DNA of 64,000 nt, taken from assembly GCF_028748185.1 (NCBI RefSeq), contig NZ_CP118164.1, positions 2,170,001-2,234,000 on the forward strand, read 5' to 3'. Position 1 is the first letter of the stretch. The number at the start of each line of letters is the position of its first letter. Source of the stretch: Bremerella sp. P1 (GTDB lineage: Bacteria > Planctomycetota > Planctomycetia > Pirellulales > Pirellulaceae). The position numbers and the translations under genes were made by a program. This document shows, piece after piece, positions 20,797-30,339 of the stretch. The notes beneath the pieces were generated by a model. The model ran no database searches. It was not told the DNA's origin and worked only from the letters and a program-made list of their open reading frames with translations.

Positions 20797-20834
20797 CTCC
20801 GTCGTCACGAGCTACGTGGCGGCGGAGTTTTTTT
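20797..20834 (+). terminator. Terminator after the sulfatase gene, close to the next ribosome site
   Basis: Stem CTCCGTCGTCACG with CGTGGCGGCGGAG (two G-T pairs), loop AGCTA, then seven T residues. The T-run ends 11 bases before AAGGAG of the next gene, so it could act as an attenuator. Confidence 0.85.
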
Positions 20835-20859
20835 GTCTTATCGCCGAAGGAGCCCACTG

Positions 20860-21846
20860 ATGAAGTGGCTTTCGCTATTCTTAATCGCGCTTGTTCCCTC
20901 CCTGTCCCTGGCACAGGACGACCCGCTCCCATCGTGGAACGACGGCCCAGCCAAGCAGTCGATCCTAGACTTCGTGACCAAAGTCACGACCGAAGGAAGC
21001 GACGACTTCGTTCCCAAATACGATCGGATTGCTGTCTTCGACAACGATGGCACGTTGTGGTGCGAAGCCCCCTTCCCAATCCAAATCGACTATGTTCTCA
21101 GCGAACTGAAGCGACGTTCTGCCGAAAACCCGAAGCTGGCCGATAACGAGATGGTGAAGGCCGCATTGAAAGGCGACTTCGCCAAACTTTTGGCCGGCAA
21201 GCATCATGACGGCCTGATGGAGATCCTTGCGATTACCCATTCTGGCATGACGACCGATCAGTACGACCAGGATGTTCGCAACTGGATCAAAACGTTCAAG
21301 GACAAACGGTTCGGCTACAACTTGCCAGGCATGACCTATCAACCGATGCAGGAACTTCTCAAGTATCTGCGGGCCAATGGGTTCCAGACGTTCATCGTCT
21401 CAGGCGGAGGGGCCGATTTCATGCGTGTCTTTTCACACCGCGTGTATGGCATTCCACCAAATCAAGTCGTTGGCTCCAACTCGTTGACAAAGTTTGAAAT
21501 GATCGACGGCAAACCGACACTGACCAAGACAATGGAGCAGACTTTTGTCGACGACAAGGCCGGCAAGCCAGTGGGTATCTGGCAGTTTATAGGTCGCAAA
21601 CCAATTGCGTGCTTTGGCAACTCCGACGGCGACCAGGCCATGCTGGAGTACACCACGATCGACAACAAGCACCCCAGCTTTGGCCTAATCGTCCATCACA
21701 CCGATGCGAAGCGCGAGTACGCCTACGACAAGCACCCGCCAGCCAGCGGAACCCTTATCACGGCACTCGAAGCGGCCCCGAAGTACGGCTGGACCGTCGT
21801 CAGCATGAAGGATGACTGGAAGACCATCTTTGTCGGGGACAAATAA
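20860..21846 (+). CDS. Exported HAD-superfamily phosphatase
   Basis: A 328-residue protein from the ATG at 20860, preceded by GAAGGAG at ideal spacing and followed by a signal peptide (cut near SLAQ). HAD motif I is DNDGT (nucleophile D61, D63). Motif II lies in 'TFIVSGGGADF', and motif IV is 'GNSDGD'. This group is related to phosphoserine-phosphatase-like HAD enzymes. The export signal means it acts in the periplasm. The substrate is unknown; its place after a sulfatase suggests phosphorylated or degraded sugar compounds, but that is a guess. Confidence 0.87.
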   Translation: MKWLSLFLIALVPSLSLAQDDPLPSWNDGPAKQSILDFVTKVTTEGSDDFVPKYDRIAVFDNDGTLWCEAPFPIQIDYVLSELKRRSAENPKLADNEMVKAALKGDFAKLLAGKHHDGLMEILAITHSGMTTDQYDQDVRNWIKTFKDKRFGYNLPGMTYQPMQELLKYLRANGFQTFIVSGGGADFMRVFSHRVYGIPPNQVVGSNSLTKFEMIDGKPTLTKTMEQTFVDDKAGKPVGIWQFIGRKPIACFGNSDGDQAMLEYTTIDNKHPSFGLIVHHTDAKREYAYDKHPPASGTLITALEAAPKYGWTVVSMKDDWKTIFVGDK

Positions 21847-21898
21847 ATTTCCGCCGATGAAACTCGAACTCCTAAAAAAAAGTAAGTAGGATGACCTT

Positions 21899-21928
21899 GC
21901 CCATGGCGAATCGGCCGTGGGCTTTTTT
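21899..21928 (+). terminator. Terminator after the HAD phosphatase gene
   Basis: Stem GCCCATGGC with GCCGTGGGC (one wobble), loop GAATCG, then six T residues. It lies 29 bases before the GTG of the next gene. Confidence 0.85.
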
Positions 21929-21957
21929 GTCGACCCCTTCCATCGGAACTCCTCGCC

Positions 21958-23319
21958 GTGACATCACTTCGCTTACTGCCGATTATCGCCGCGCTTCTAC
22001 TAGTCACTCCGGCTCTCTCCATTGCTACTGCTCAAGAGCCCGCCCAGGCCTTGGCAGCCTATGTGCAGAAGCCAGACGACAGCTTTGCCTGGAAGGTCCG
22101 CCATCAGGAGAAGATCGGCACGTGCGATGTCACCGAACTGACGCTCACCTCGCAGACCTGGAAAGACATCGTGTGGAAGCATCGGCTGTTTGTCATCATG
22201 CCGGCCGGCGTGCCGGAAGAAACCGACGCTGTGCTCGTCGTCGCAGGCGGGTCATGGAAGGACCAGTACGAGCAACCACCAGCAGATGGCAAGTTGGGAC
22301 TGCCGAAAGAAGCCTCGCTGCTTTCGATCTATGCCCAGCAGATCGGCTGTCCGATCGCGGTGCTCTTGAACGTCCCCCAGCAGCCGATCTTCGACGGTAA
22401 GAAGGAAGACGCCATCATCGCGCTGACATTCCTCAAATATCTGGAGACAGGCGAAAGCGATTGGCCGCTGTTGCTTCCCATGGTCAAAAGTGCCACCAAG
22501 GCCATGGATGCCGTTCAGGCCTACGCCAGCGAACAGCTGAACACAAAGATCGATGGCTTCACCGTTACAGGTGCCTCGAAGCGGGGTTGGACCACTTGGC
22601 TCGTTTCCGCGATCGACCCGCGTGTGCACGGCTTGGCCCCCATGGTGATCGATACGCTGAAGATGGATGCTCAGCTCAAGCATCAACAGAAGTCTTACGG
22701 CACGTTGTCGCAGCGTATCGACGAGTACACCGACCTGAAACTTCCTCAGCGACTTGAAACCGAAGAAGGCCAGAACCTCCGCCGCATCGTCGATCCGTAC
22801 CATTACCTACCGCAGATCAAGCAGCCGAAACTCATCTTCCTGGGGACCAACGATTCCTTCTGGACGGTCGACTCGCTAAACCTCTATTGGGATGAGGTCG
22901 AAGGCGACAAGTACATCGTTTATGTGCCCAACGCCGACCACGACCTGGCCAAAGACTGGATCCGCGTCTTCGGCGGACTACGCGCACTGCGGCGGCATGT
23001 CGACGAACAGAAGCCAATGCCAAATCTCAAGTGGGACTACATCGCCGCCGGTGGTGATATCCCTTTGAAGCTGACCGTTTCGCCAGGAGAGAAAGCGGCC
23101 GTGGTTCACCTGTGGACGGCCCAGTCCGCTACACGTGACTTCCGCCAGGCCAAGTGGACCAGTCAGATTCTGCCGCGTGACCAGTACGGCACCGCCACCA
23201 CCAAACTCAACCCGCCTGCCGAAGGCTACCAGGCATCGTTCGCCGAAGTCGTGTACGCCCACGACAAAGTGCCGTTCTACCTGAGCACGACGATGCGAGT
23301 GCTGGGCGCGGAAGACTAG
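21958..23319 (+). CDS. PhoPQ-activated pathogenicity-related (PqaA-type) alpha/beta hydrolase
   Basis: A 453-residue protein starting at GTG 21958, with a signal peptide (about residues 1-25). The family hallmark GASKRGW is at 205-211, with S207 as likely nucleophile; 'PNADHD' near residue 326 offers the histidine. The length matches the PhoPQ_related family (PF10142), whose Salmonella member PqaA is PhoPQ-regulated; the reaction is not known. Expected to be exported. It is third in a row behind sulfatase and HAD phosphatase, each separated by a terminator, so the genes are neighbours rather than one simple operon. Confidence 0.9.
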   Translation: MTSLRLLPIIAALLLVTPALSIATAQEPAQALAAYVQKPDDSFAWKVRHQEKIGTCDVTELTLTSQTWKDIVWKHRLFVIMPAGVPEETDAVLVVAGGSWKDQYEQPPADGKLGLPKEASLLSIYAQQIGCPIAVLLNVPQQPIFDGKKEDAIIALTFLKYLETGESDWPLLLPMVKSATKAMDAVQAYASEQLNTKIDGFTVTGASKRGWTTWLVSAIDPRVHGLAPMVIDTLKMDAQLKHQQKSYGTLSQRIDEYTDLKLPQRLETEEGQNLRRIVDPYHYLPQIKQPKLIFLGTNDSFWTVDSLNLYWDEVEGDKYIVYVPNADHDLAKDWIRVFGGLRALRRHVDEQKPMPNLKWDYIAAGGDIPLKLTVSPGEKAAVVHLWTAQSATRDFRQAKWTSQILPRDQYGTATTKLNPPAEGYQASFAEVVYAHDKVPFYLSTTMRVLGAED

Positions 23320-23463
23320 TGCGGCAGAAGCCATTCTCTCGATCAAAAATGTCATGACGAGATTTGACTTGCCTATCTGACGACGTAACCTTCCAAGCCA
23401 TGTTCTACGGCACATGGCATCTTCGCTTTGTGTTTCGATGCCACTACCTGGGAAGGAAACGTC

Positions 23464-23697
23464 ATGTCCGTATGTCCCAACTGCGGTACCAAGCAGACCC
23501 AATCAAATACCAGCACCATCATTGCCTGGTGCGTGGGAATCGCCGCCATGTTCTTCGTCGGCATTCCGGTTTTCATCGTCGTTGCCCTGGCAGCCATCGC
23601 TTCGATTGGTGCCAATGCAAACGACGACTTTAGCACCGTCGCTGATCAACTCGATCAACATCCCGCTGTGGTTGTCGAACAGCATCCCGCCAATTAA
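23464..23697 (+). CDS. Small zinc-ribbon membrane protein
   Basis: A 77-residue protein from the ATG at 23464, with GGAAGGAAAC upstream. A single CPNCG knuckle at the N-terminus (half of a zinc ribbon) is followed by one strong membrane helix (about residues 22-48) and a short acidic tail. Two half-ribbons from a dimer might bind one metal. Function unknown. Confidence 0.62.
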   Translation: MSVCPNCGTKQTQSNTSTIIAWCVGIAAMFFVGIPVFIVVALAAIASIGANANDDFSTVADQLDQHPAVVVEQHPAN

Positions 23698-23750
23698 GCG
23701 ACCGGCGCTGCTTCGCTGATCAACCACACACGTGATACCGCGCGGAAGCG

Positions 23751-24590
23751 TTATTCTGGTTCATCTAAAGTCTGAAGCCATGGTACTTGGTATGACCAGC
23801 AAACGAAATGCATTGGGTAAATCATGAAGGCTGCCGCAAGGATGACTTGAAACGAAAGTGTCGCGAATTCAATCAGCTGACTATGAAGTAGACTTCCCAA
23901 CGCAAAGTAGAAAATAGGGGCTGCAAAGAAGAGGATGATGGCGTAATGCCGGGCCTTCTTTCGTAGTTCTTGCTCGTGAAACAGTAGCGGGCACCCAACA
24001 CAGGCAACGACGAGTCCCAGTGGAAAAACCCCCAGGGCTGCATATACATGCAAATGCCAATCGTTCCTCAGCATGCTTCTGACGGCCTCCTGCCAGCAAG
24101 CTGCGCATAGACCAACTGCCGCTGTGATCAACATCAGATTGATTAGATCGAAACGCGGTAGCCGAATCGGCGGCAAACGCCAAGCACAAAGTCGTGGGAC
24201 GAGATAGCTGAAGATTGCCGAACCCAAAACAATACAAGTAAGTGGTTCGAGGTCATCACCTAAAGTCCAAATGATGTTGCCCCCATAGCGTGTACCCGTT
24301 GGATCTAATATCCATGGCAGATACAGTGCCAACGCGGCAAACAAACCCAACCGCAGCCATAGTGGAACTCGGCCAATTCCTATCCAAAATCCGACGATGA
24401 TCATCTGCAGCCCAGCAGAAAACACATTCGTTGCTATCCCATTGATGGCATAGATTGCAAACGAACCATGAAAGATGATCAGAAAGAGAAGCAGCAAGAA
24501 AGAAGCCAATGTATCGCGACATACTATCTGCTGGGTTTCTGCTGCAGTTTTCCGAGTCGGCTCATCTTTTCGCTTGCTAGTGTCGTTCAT
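23751..24590 (-). CDS. Polytopic membrane protein of unknown function
   Basis: A 279-residue protein with a charged N-terminus and about seven hydrophobic helices spread over residues 28-265. Charged loops contain 'LLFHEQELRKKARHYAI'. There is no recognised family or catalytic motif. Such proteins are frequent, poorly conserved planctomycete membrane proteins. Confidence 0.65.
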   Translation of the reverse strand: MNDTSKRKDEPTRKTAAETQQIVCRDTLASFLLLLFLIIFHGSFAIYAINGIATNVFSAGLQMIIVGFWIGIGRVPLWLRLGLFAALALYLPWILDPTGTRYGGNIIWTLGDDLEPLTCIVLGSAIFSYLVPRLCAWRLPPIRLPRFDLINLMLITAAVGLCAACWQEAVRSMLRNDWHLHVYAALGVFPLGLVVACVGCPLLFHEQELRKKARHYAIILFFAAPIFYFALGSLLHSQLIEFATLSFQVILAAAFMIYPMHFVCWSYQVPWLQTLDEPE

Positions 24591-24661
24591 GTCGTACGTT
24601 GGACTATCTTGCTAGCCGTCGCGGATAGCCGCCGAGAAAGTACTACTGCAGAAGCACTAAA

Positions 24662-25144
24662 TCATATTTCTGCAAATGCATCCAGACTTTGGTAAAACAG
24701 CTCGGCTGTCATGCCGTCACGCACATAGATACTGGTCACTCCCAGGCGGCTCACCTCGTCAATGTTCCGCATCTCATCATCGAAGAAGAGCATCTCCTCG
24801 TAGGCAAAGCCGCTGGATTTCTTTAGGGCGGCGAAGTGTCGCAGCTTCGAGGACGGATAGATCTCGGCGAAGGCGAAACGATGGGTCACCTCCAGGTGCT
24901 CTAGAAGTTCGCGCGCCCAACTGGGCTGCTCAGTCCGGGAAGCCAGTCCGATCGAAATCGAGTGATCGTCGCAGTGATCCAAGATGTCGTGGATGTCATC
25001 GTAGAGCCGCACATGCCTGCCCGTACGATCTTCGACCCGCTGCCCATTCATACGAAACGGGGGATGCAGACAATCACACCACAACCCACCACAGTCCCAG
25101 AGGGTGAAGTCAAGATCGAACACAATGAGTCGAGGAACAGACAC
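24662..25144 (-). CDS. Magnesium-dependent phosphatase-1 (MDP-1) type HAD phosphatase
   Basis: A 160-residue protein matching the length of MDP-1. Motif I is 'VFDLDFTLW' with D10 as nucleophile and D12. Motif II is the Ser of 'GLASRT'. The metal-binding motif IV is 'FFDDE'. MDP-1 enzymes are cytoplasmic HAD phosphatases that act on protein phosphotyrosine or sugar phosphates. No signal peptide. The gene stands alone between unrelated genes. Confidence 0.9.
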   Translation of the reverse strand: MSVPRLIVFDLDFTLWDCGGLWCDCLHPPFRMNGQRVEDRTGRHVRLYDDIHDILDHCDDHSISIGLASRTEQPSWARELLEHLEVTHRFAFAEIYPSSKLRHFAALKKSSGFAYEEMLFFDDEMRNIDEVSRLGVTSIYVRDGMTAELFYQSLDAFAEI

Positions 25145-25230
25145 AGGTCAAAGGCTCCGAGAAGTTAAACACTCGTTGCCGTTGTACCAAACCGATTGCC
25201 TCACATTCCAGAGCCCCAGGCATAGAAATA

Positions 25231-25269
25231 GGACAGGGTCCCTCCCTCCAAGACGAAAGAACCCTGCCC
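25231..25269 (-). terminator. Probable terminator of the lipoprotein gene at 25300
   Basis: On the minus strand GGGCAGGGT pairs with ACCCTGTCC over a 21-nt loop, followed by TATTTCTAT. The stem is good but the T-tract weak. Confidence 0.5.
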
Positions 25270-25299
25270 CTAGTGCTGGAAAAACAAAAACTCAAACGA

Positions 25300-25752
25300 C
25301 TACTCCGGCGGAGGCGGATACTCCTCTTTGTCCGCTTGGATGTCAAAGTCGAAGGTGTTATCCCCCGACTTTACATCAACGGTCATTTCCTCTCCCAGGC
25401 TGTACTCTGGCGGAAAGCGTTCCGGGGTGGCCGGTGTCACCACGCTGTAGTCGTCATCCAATTCCGGAGCTGAGTAGGTCGAAATGCGAACCGCGTTGGT
25501 ACCTCGCTTGGCACCTTTGACGCCCGGCGTGTAATTCAATTCGTAAGATCCATCAGCCTGGGTCGTCGCGATCGCCGAACGTCCTCCACCTTCGGGCGAG
25601 AAGGTTACGGTGGCACCTTCCACGGGCGATCCATTGATCGTCACGACACCGGTCACGTGACCGTGATCGGAACCGGAACCTAGGCACCCCATGGTGGAGA
25701 CCAGTGCCGAGATGATCATTACGGCCATCCCATTGGAGTACCGTTTTCTCAT
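25300..25752 (-). CDS. Small lipoprotein with carboxypeptidase-regulatory-like fold
   Basis: A 150-residue protein with a lipoprotein signal ending in STMGC (Cys about residue 23), then 'TGVVTINGSPVEGATVTFSPEGGG' and 'TTQADGSYELNYTPGVKGA', the beta-sandwich pattern of this lipoprotein family. The C-terminus is acidic and ends in EYPPPPE. It follows the DUF1559 gene at 25869-26870 by 116 bp on the same strand, repeating the DUF1559-lipoprotein order seen elsewhere in this window. Confidence 0.87.
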   Translation of the reverse strand: MRKRYSNGMAVMIISALVSTMGCLGSGSDHGHVTGVVTINGSPVEGATVTFSPEGGGRSAIATTQADGSYELNYTPGVKGAKRGTNAVRISTYSAPELDDDYSVVTPATPERFPPEYSLGEEMTVDVKSGDNTFDFDIQADKEEYPPPPE

Positions 25753-25868
25753 GAGAAGTCCTTCCGTATTGGGCAGTCACAGTCGGGCAATGAAGGAAAG
25801 CACTCACGCGCGGCTCTCACGATTGCGCCGCGCGTTGTTCTCTTTGGGTCTCTTAGAATCAGCGACCC

Positions 25869-26870
25869 TTAGTAGTCGCCAACAGGTCGACCATCGTTAC
25901 GTTGAAGGAGATATTCAAACGTGCTGTTTGCCGCGTTGTTCGTGTTGTGGTCGATCGTTTCGGGGACGAAACGCACCGAACCATCACCTAACACGAAGTT
26001 GACGCCGCCTGGGTGATTCGAGGCAAAACCCTGACGATGATCGTTGTCGGAACCACCCGTGGTCGAATTGATCGGCAACAGTCCGCTGCCCGCAACATAG
26101 AAGAAGCCCGTAGTAACGGCCCCTGCACCGCCCCCTTCATTGTTACCGGCGTGACCATACACGACGCCACTACCAATCAGTTCGCCACCGAGCGTGTAGC
26201 ATCGCTCGCCCACGAAAAGGGTGTTGGACAGACCGTCGGTAATTCCAGCAAAGGTGAGTGGTGCGTCGTATCGCGTCCAAACAAATGGACCATCACAGTC
26301 GCGTCGATCGATGTTGTCGGCATCGTTGACGACAATGTAATCGGATCGCGCCAGGTACTTGTCGCCATTGCCGCTGTCGTAGGGGATCGGCTTCGACTCA
26401 TTCAAAACGGGACCAGCCGTCGATGGACACATGAATGCGTCAACTTCCTTCTGCATGATGGCCAACAAGTTCGCGTTGTTCACCGCATTGTGCAGGCGAT
26501 TCTTTCCACCACCGGGCTGGTAAGGCCAGAAGTCATTCTTATTGTTTCCATAGGTTGGATTCAGCGCGTCGTAGGTGTTGCCCAGTTCCAAGAACGGCAT
26601 CAGGTCAACTGCCCAGCCCCAGTTACCGTGGGTATTTTCGTTACCCCAGTCTTCGGTGCTCATCGGCACAAGCTTTCCATACGTGTCATGGAAGTTGTGC
26701 ATCGCGATGCCAATCTGCTTCAGATTGTTGGTGCACTGCATCCGTCGAGCAGCTTCACGTGCTTGCTGCACCGCAGGTAATAAGAGAGCAATCAGAACGC
26801 CGATGATGGCGATCACAACCAAGAGTTCGACTAGCGTAAAACCACGCTCGAACCGCGCACGAGGGACCAT
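25869..26870 (-). CDS. DUF1559 protein with prepilin-type N-terminus
   Basis: A 333-residue protein starting at the ATG at 26870, preceded by GGAGG at good spacing. An upstream open frame of 79 codons carries no prepilin features, so it is excluded. The leader is basic, ends in ERG, then [20 protein letters not shown] and '[13 protein letters not shown]'. The C-terminus shows 'SNHPGGVNFVLGDGSV' and 'GRPVGDY', standard for the family. It differs in its middle part from the pair at 12-15 kb. The lipoprotein gene follows. Confidence 0.93.
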   Translation of the reverse strand: MVPRARFERGFTLVELLVVIAIIGVLIALLLPAVQQAREAARRMQCTNNLKQIGIAMHNFHDTYGKLVPMSTEDWGNENTHGNWGWAVDLMPFLELGNTYDALNPTYGNNKNDFWPYQPGGGKNRLHNAVNNANLLAIMQKEVDAFMCPSTAGPVLNESKPIPYDSGNGDKYLARSDYIVVNDADNIDRRDCDGPFVWTRYDAPLTFAGITDGLSNTLFVGERCYTLGGELIGSGVVYGHAGNNEGGGAGAVTTGFFYVAGSGLLPINSTTGGSDNDHRQGFASNHPGGVNFVLGDGSVRFVPETIDHNTNNAANSTFEYLLQRNDGRPVGDY

Positions 26871-27434
26871 AAGAAGAGCCTCCAGCACAAATTGAAATGA
26901 GAAGAGATAGAAGAGTAGCGAAATTGGCGACTCGAAGCGGCAAACGCCCGAAGGACCAACTTCAGACGACAATGATTCTCTAATCTGCTGAGAAGAAAAA
27001 CCCCTCTTTTGAATCGTTTTCTCCATACACTTGAGATTTTCCGCGGATGGGCGAGAACCGCCGACTGCGCAAAACAGGGGTAAAACAGGTAACATAAGAC
27101 CAAGCACGGAGGGCCAACCAAGCCTTAACGTTCACATTGCACCCCTTAAGGCCACTATGTAGACGCATTCCTTTACGCTACACAATGCCCCCCGGTTGGC
27201 GTGCATTGAGTCTATTTTTTTACGTTTTCTTCTTTACACCCCGAAAGATTGCGCTAAATATCACAATCAACTTGGTCTGAAAGCGGCTGAGATCGCCGCG
27301 CTGCCCCCACCCCATTTCGCCTTGGGATACGTTTAAGCCCTGCTGATATCCCCAGCAAGCACTTCCAGAAACGGCCGGTGCGCATTCCTAGTCTTCGTCA
27401 CTCGATGAGTAACCATGCTATGGCTTATTGTGCT
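26871..27434. other. 564 bp intergenic region upstream of a DUF1559 gene
   Basis: This holds the untranslated leader and promoter of the DUF1559 gene on the minus strand and the 3' flank of the zinc-ribbon gene at 27435. The region 27170-27260 is AT-rich with short homopolymer runs. The overlapping frames 26831-27168 look spurious. No hairpin terminator or confident promoter found. Confidence 0.5.
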
Positions 27435-27959
27435 TTAGCCACGCTGAATCTGCCGTCGACGGCTTTCGTACCGACGTTTGGCCTTTTCGTAAGCATCTGC
27501 CCGATAATACCCCCAGACGGTCGCGCCGACACTCAGCAACACGGCAACGACGCCAAACAGGACAATGACCTGTCCGGGGCCGCTTTTCCCTGACATCCCG
27601 ACGCCCATGATCATGATGAATACTGCGATGCCAATCCCACCGACCCCCGACAGGACGCTGCCTGTCTTCGATGGCAAATAGGTCGACCCATCTTTTCGCC
27701 GAACCTTGAATCCTTCCTGCGCGTTATCCCATTCTCGATCCAGTGCCGCCAGCTTCTGCTGACGATGAAGTTCATCCAGCTTGTCTTCGATCTGCTCGGT
27801 GCGTTCGGATAGCTCTTCCAGCTTCTCGGTATACGCCGCGCCCCCTTCATGCACGATGGCAAGTTGCGTTCCGCAATGCATGCACGTGACATGCTTTAAG
27901 TCGTCCGGCACTTGGAGCGGAGCACCACAGTTTCGGCAGTTCAGTGCGATTAGGTTCAT
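27435..27959 (-). CDS. Zinc-ribbon, coiled-coil membrane protein
   Basis: A 174-residue protein. The N-terminal zinc ribbon has two knuckles, CRNCG (about residue 8) and CMHCG (about residue 26). A charged coiled coil (about 43-75, Glu/Lys/Leu heptads) follows, and two hydrophobic helices (about 100-122 and 127-150) end in a basic tail. The layout recalls planctomycete and other bacterial 'zinc-ribbon membrane' proteins of unknown role. Divergent from the TPR gene. Confidence 0.75.
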   Translation of the reverse strand: MNLIALNCRNCGAPLQVPDDLKHVTCMHCGTQLAIVHEGGAAYTEKLEELSERTEQIEDKLDELHRQQKLAALDREWDNAQEGFKVRRKDGSTYLPSKTGSVLSGVGGIGIAVFIMIMGVGMSGKSGPGQVIVLFGVVAVLLSVGATVWGYYRADAYEKAKRRYESRRRQIQRG

Positions 27960-28296
27960 GGTTGTCGGCTCAGTGGAAACTGGAGGTAATCAGCCGCGCA
28001 GGTATTCGTTGCCATGTCCAAAATCTTGCCTGTTGAAGGGAGCATTAAGGACAGACACACGCGAGCAAAAGTTCTGATAGACAACGGCCTATAAAGACAG
28101 GTTTCGATGAAATCATATCGACTGAGATCGCGGGAAGCGAACGAGCCCGTCTCGCCCATTGGCTGAAGCGTGAATTATCTTGCAGGGTTTTACTTGCAAT
28201 TGACATCCAGACCCCCTACCCTGGGATGCTCACACCCTCCTCTCTCATGCATGTTCACTCGAATTATCAGCCGCTATCAAACCGTTCTGGATAAAC
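27960..28296. other. Divergent intergenic region between the zinc-ribbon gene and the TPR gene
   Basis: 337 bp. A perfect TTGACA at 28200-28205 faces the TPR gene, but no -10 match stands at 16-18 bp. No other feature recognised. Confidence 0.45.
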
Positions 28297-30291
28297 ATGC
28301 GACTTGCTGCCATTCAACGTCTTTTCGGAATTGCCATTCTAAGCTTCAGCGTCACCCAACCCGCCTGGGGCGCTAACTGTGAACCAACCGACACCGAGAA
28401 TCGGAAATCGATCGAAGAGTTAGTTGGCCCACTCAAAGAGAAGCCGCGCGAGAAAACGCCTGAAGAAGACAAAGCTGAACAAGAGCAACGTCTGGCTGAG
28501 CGTCGAGCGAAGAAAGTACGCGAGATGCGCCAGGCCGAAATCGATCGACTAACGGCCAAGTTACAGACGGCGCTCGACGACCCGAATCTATGGCTTTCTC
28601 GAGCCAGAATCCGAGCAGAGATTGATTTACGAGAGGGAGCGATCAGCGATCTGACCCAGTTCATGAAACTGAAAGGGAAATCGGCTGAACTACTCGCGGA
28701 ACGTGGCAAGCTGTATTACAGCTTGCATCAGTTTGAAGCGGCGGAAGCGGACTTGAACGAGGCCGTACAACTGGAGCCCGACAATCCTGAAATCTTGTTC
28801 GCTCGCGGCAAACTATTCATCGAACAGTGGAAGACTGTCGAGGCGTACGGTGACTTCTCGAAGGTCATCGAAATGGAACCGCGCCACAAGCTGGCCCGCT
28901 ACAACCGAGCCTATTTGCTGATGAATGTAAAATCGACCTACGGAAACAATCGCCAAGCCGCCGAGGACTTGGAAATCGTGGTCGACCTTGATCCCGATTG
29001 GCTCTTGGCTCGTTATCACTTTGTGCGAGTACTGCGTGCGTTGGGCCGTTACGAGGAGGTCGTCCGCCATTCAACCTTCGTTATCTGGCACGACCCCGAT
29101 TCTGAGTGCATGTATCTGTATCGCGGTTCAGCCTATCGAAATCTCGACAAGTTTGACCTGGCCCTCCGCGACGCAACCAAGTACCTGGAATTCAATCCCC
29201 GAGATAAGTCGCGAATCCTGACCAGGGCGCTACTCTACTCGCGGATGGAAGAGCACGAAAAAGCGATCGAGGACTGGAACGTCTACCTGGAAATCATTCC
29301 TGACAACGCGGTCGGATACTACCAACTGGCCAAATCATACAAGGCCCTCAAACGTTATGAAGATGCGCTCGCGGCCCATGATAAATTGGTTGAGCTCGAG
29401 CCGGACGAATCCGACTGGCAACTTAGTCGCGCTAGGCTGAAAGCCGACATAGGCGACTTTCAAGGAGCCATCACCGACGTGACCACCTCGATCGACATGG
29501 GCGCCACCAACTACCATGATCGAGCCAATATCTATCGAGATATGGGAGAACACGCCAAAGCCTGGGCGGATGATGCCTACCAGCCGATCGCAGTAAAAGC
29601 GTTTGTCGGTAGGTCCGACGAGTACGAGCAGGAGTTGGCCGAAGAAGAAAAGGAACTCGTCGCGCACGTCAATCAGCACATCGACGCACTCAAAGGTGGC
29701 AAGCAATTGCATCGACAAAAGTCGTTCCAGCCACACCGCAAGCATCCATCCTGGGGGCGGCTATGGCTTCAGGGTCTGACCACGGTGATTTCCAGCGATG
29801 ACGTCGAGCAACAGAAGCTCGGCCTGCAAGGCTTTCGCAAGCTGGTCGAAAACATCGAGGCCTTTCCGATCTCGCCGGAAGACACCCAGGCCGCGGTCGA
29901 TGCCCTCACCAAGTTCGCTGCCGGCAATCACCCCGAGCCGCAAAAGAGAGAGGCCCGCATTCTGGCCAAGGACTTAAACGTTCTGCAAATTGCCAACGAC
30001 CCCAAAACAGAAGCCTGGCAACCAGGCAGCCTGCACTACACACAACTCACCATCGAGAAGGACGAAGAGGGCCGTCCTGGTGAGTTCAAGGACATCGGCC
30101 TGGAGTGGCTCGAATCGAAGAATGGCTACACCGTGAATCGCTTTCGCGAAATCCGCCACACGCCAGAGTTCATCGAGTTGTTCTGCCTGAAGCGAGCCCT
30201 GTGGGTCCGATTGGAAGCCGACGAGGCCTACTGGTCGTTCAATCGCGAGAATTGGCAATTGATTGGCAAGGGAACGATCACGCGACGGTAA
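28297..30291 (+). CDS. Exported tetratricopeptide-repeat protein
   Basis: A 664-residue protein with a signal peptide (residues 1-25, cut near WGA). A charged, probably helical stretch (about 40-95) follows, then about nine to ten TPR units spanning residues 105-430 ('AERGKLYYSLHQFEAAEADL', 'LYRGSAYRNLDKFDLALRDA', 'LAKSYKALKRYEDALAAHDK'). The C-terminal 230 residues hold Trp-rich beta-type sequence of no known family. It is likely a periplasmic scaffold for protein contacts. The next gene starts 48 bp downstream and may be co-transcribed. Confidence 0.83.
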   Translation: MRLAAIQRLFGIAILSFSVTQPAWGANCEPTDTENRKSIEELVGPLKEKPREKTPEEDKAEQEQRLAERRAKKVREMRQAEIDRLTAKLQTALDDPNLWLSRARIRAEIDLREGAISDLTQFMKLKGKSAELLAERGKLYYSLHQFEAAEADLNEAVQLEPDNPEILFARGKLFIEQWKTVEAYGDFSKVIEMEPRHKLARYNRAYLLMNVKSTYGNNRQAAEDLEIVVDLDPDWLLARYHFVRVLRALGRYEEVVRHSTFVIWHDPDSECMYLYRGSAYRNLDKFDLALRDATKYLEFNPRDKSRILTRALLYSRMEEHEKAIEDWNVYLEIIPDNAVGYYQLAKSYKALKRYEDALAAHDKLVELEPDESDWQLSRARLKADIGDFQGAITDVTTSIDMGATNYHDRANIYRDMGEHAKAWADDAYQPIAVKAFVGRSDEYEQELAEEEKELVAHVNQHIDALKGGKQLHRQKSFQPHRKHPSWGRLWLQGLTTVISSDDVEQQKLGLQGFRKLVENIEAFPISPEDTQAAVDALTKFAAGNHPEPQKREARILAKDLNVLQIANDPKTEAWQPGSLHYTQLTIEKDEEGRPGEFKDIGLEWLESKNGYTVNRFREIRHTPEFIELFCLKRALWVRLEADEAYWSFNRENWQLIGKGTITRR

Positions 30292-30339
30292 GTCGAAAGC
30301 TCTTGGGTTCACCTACCAAAAAACGGAAAGCACTACCGC

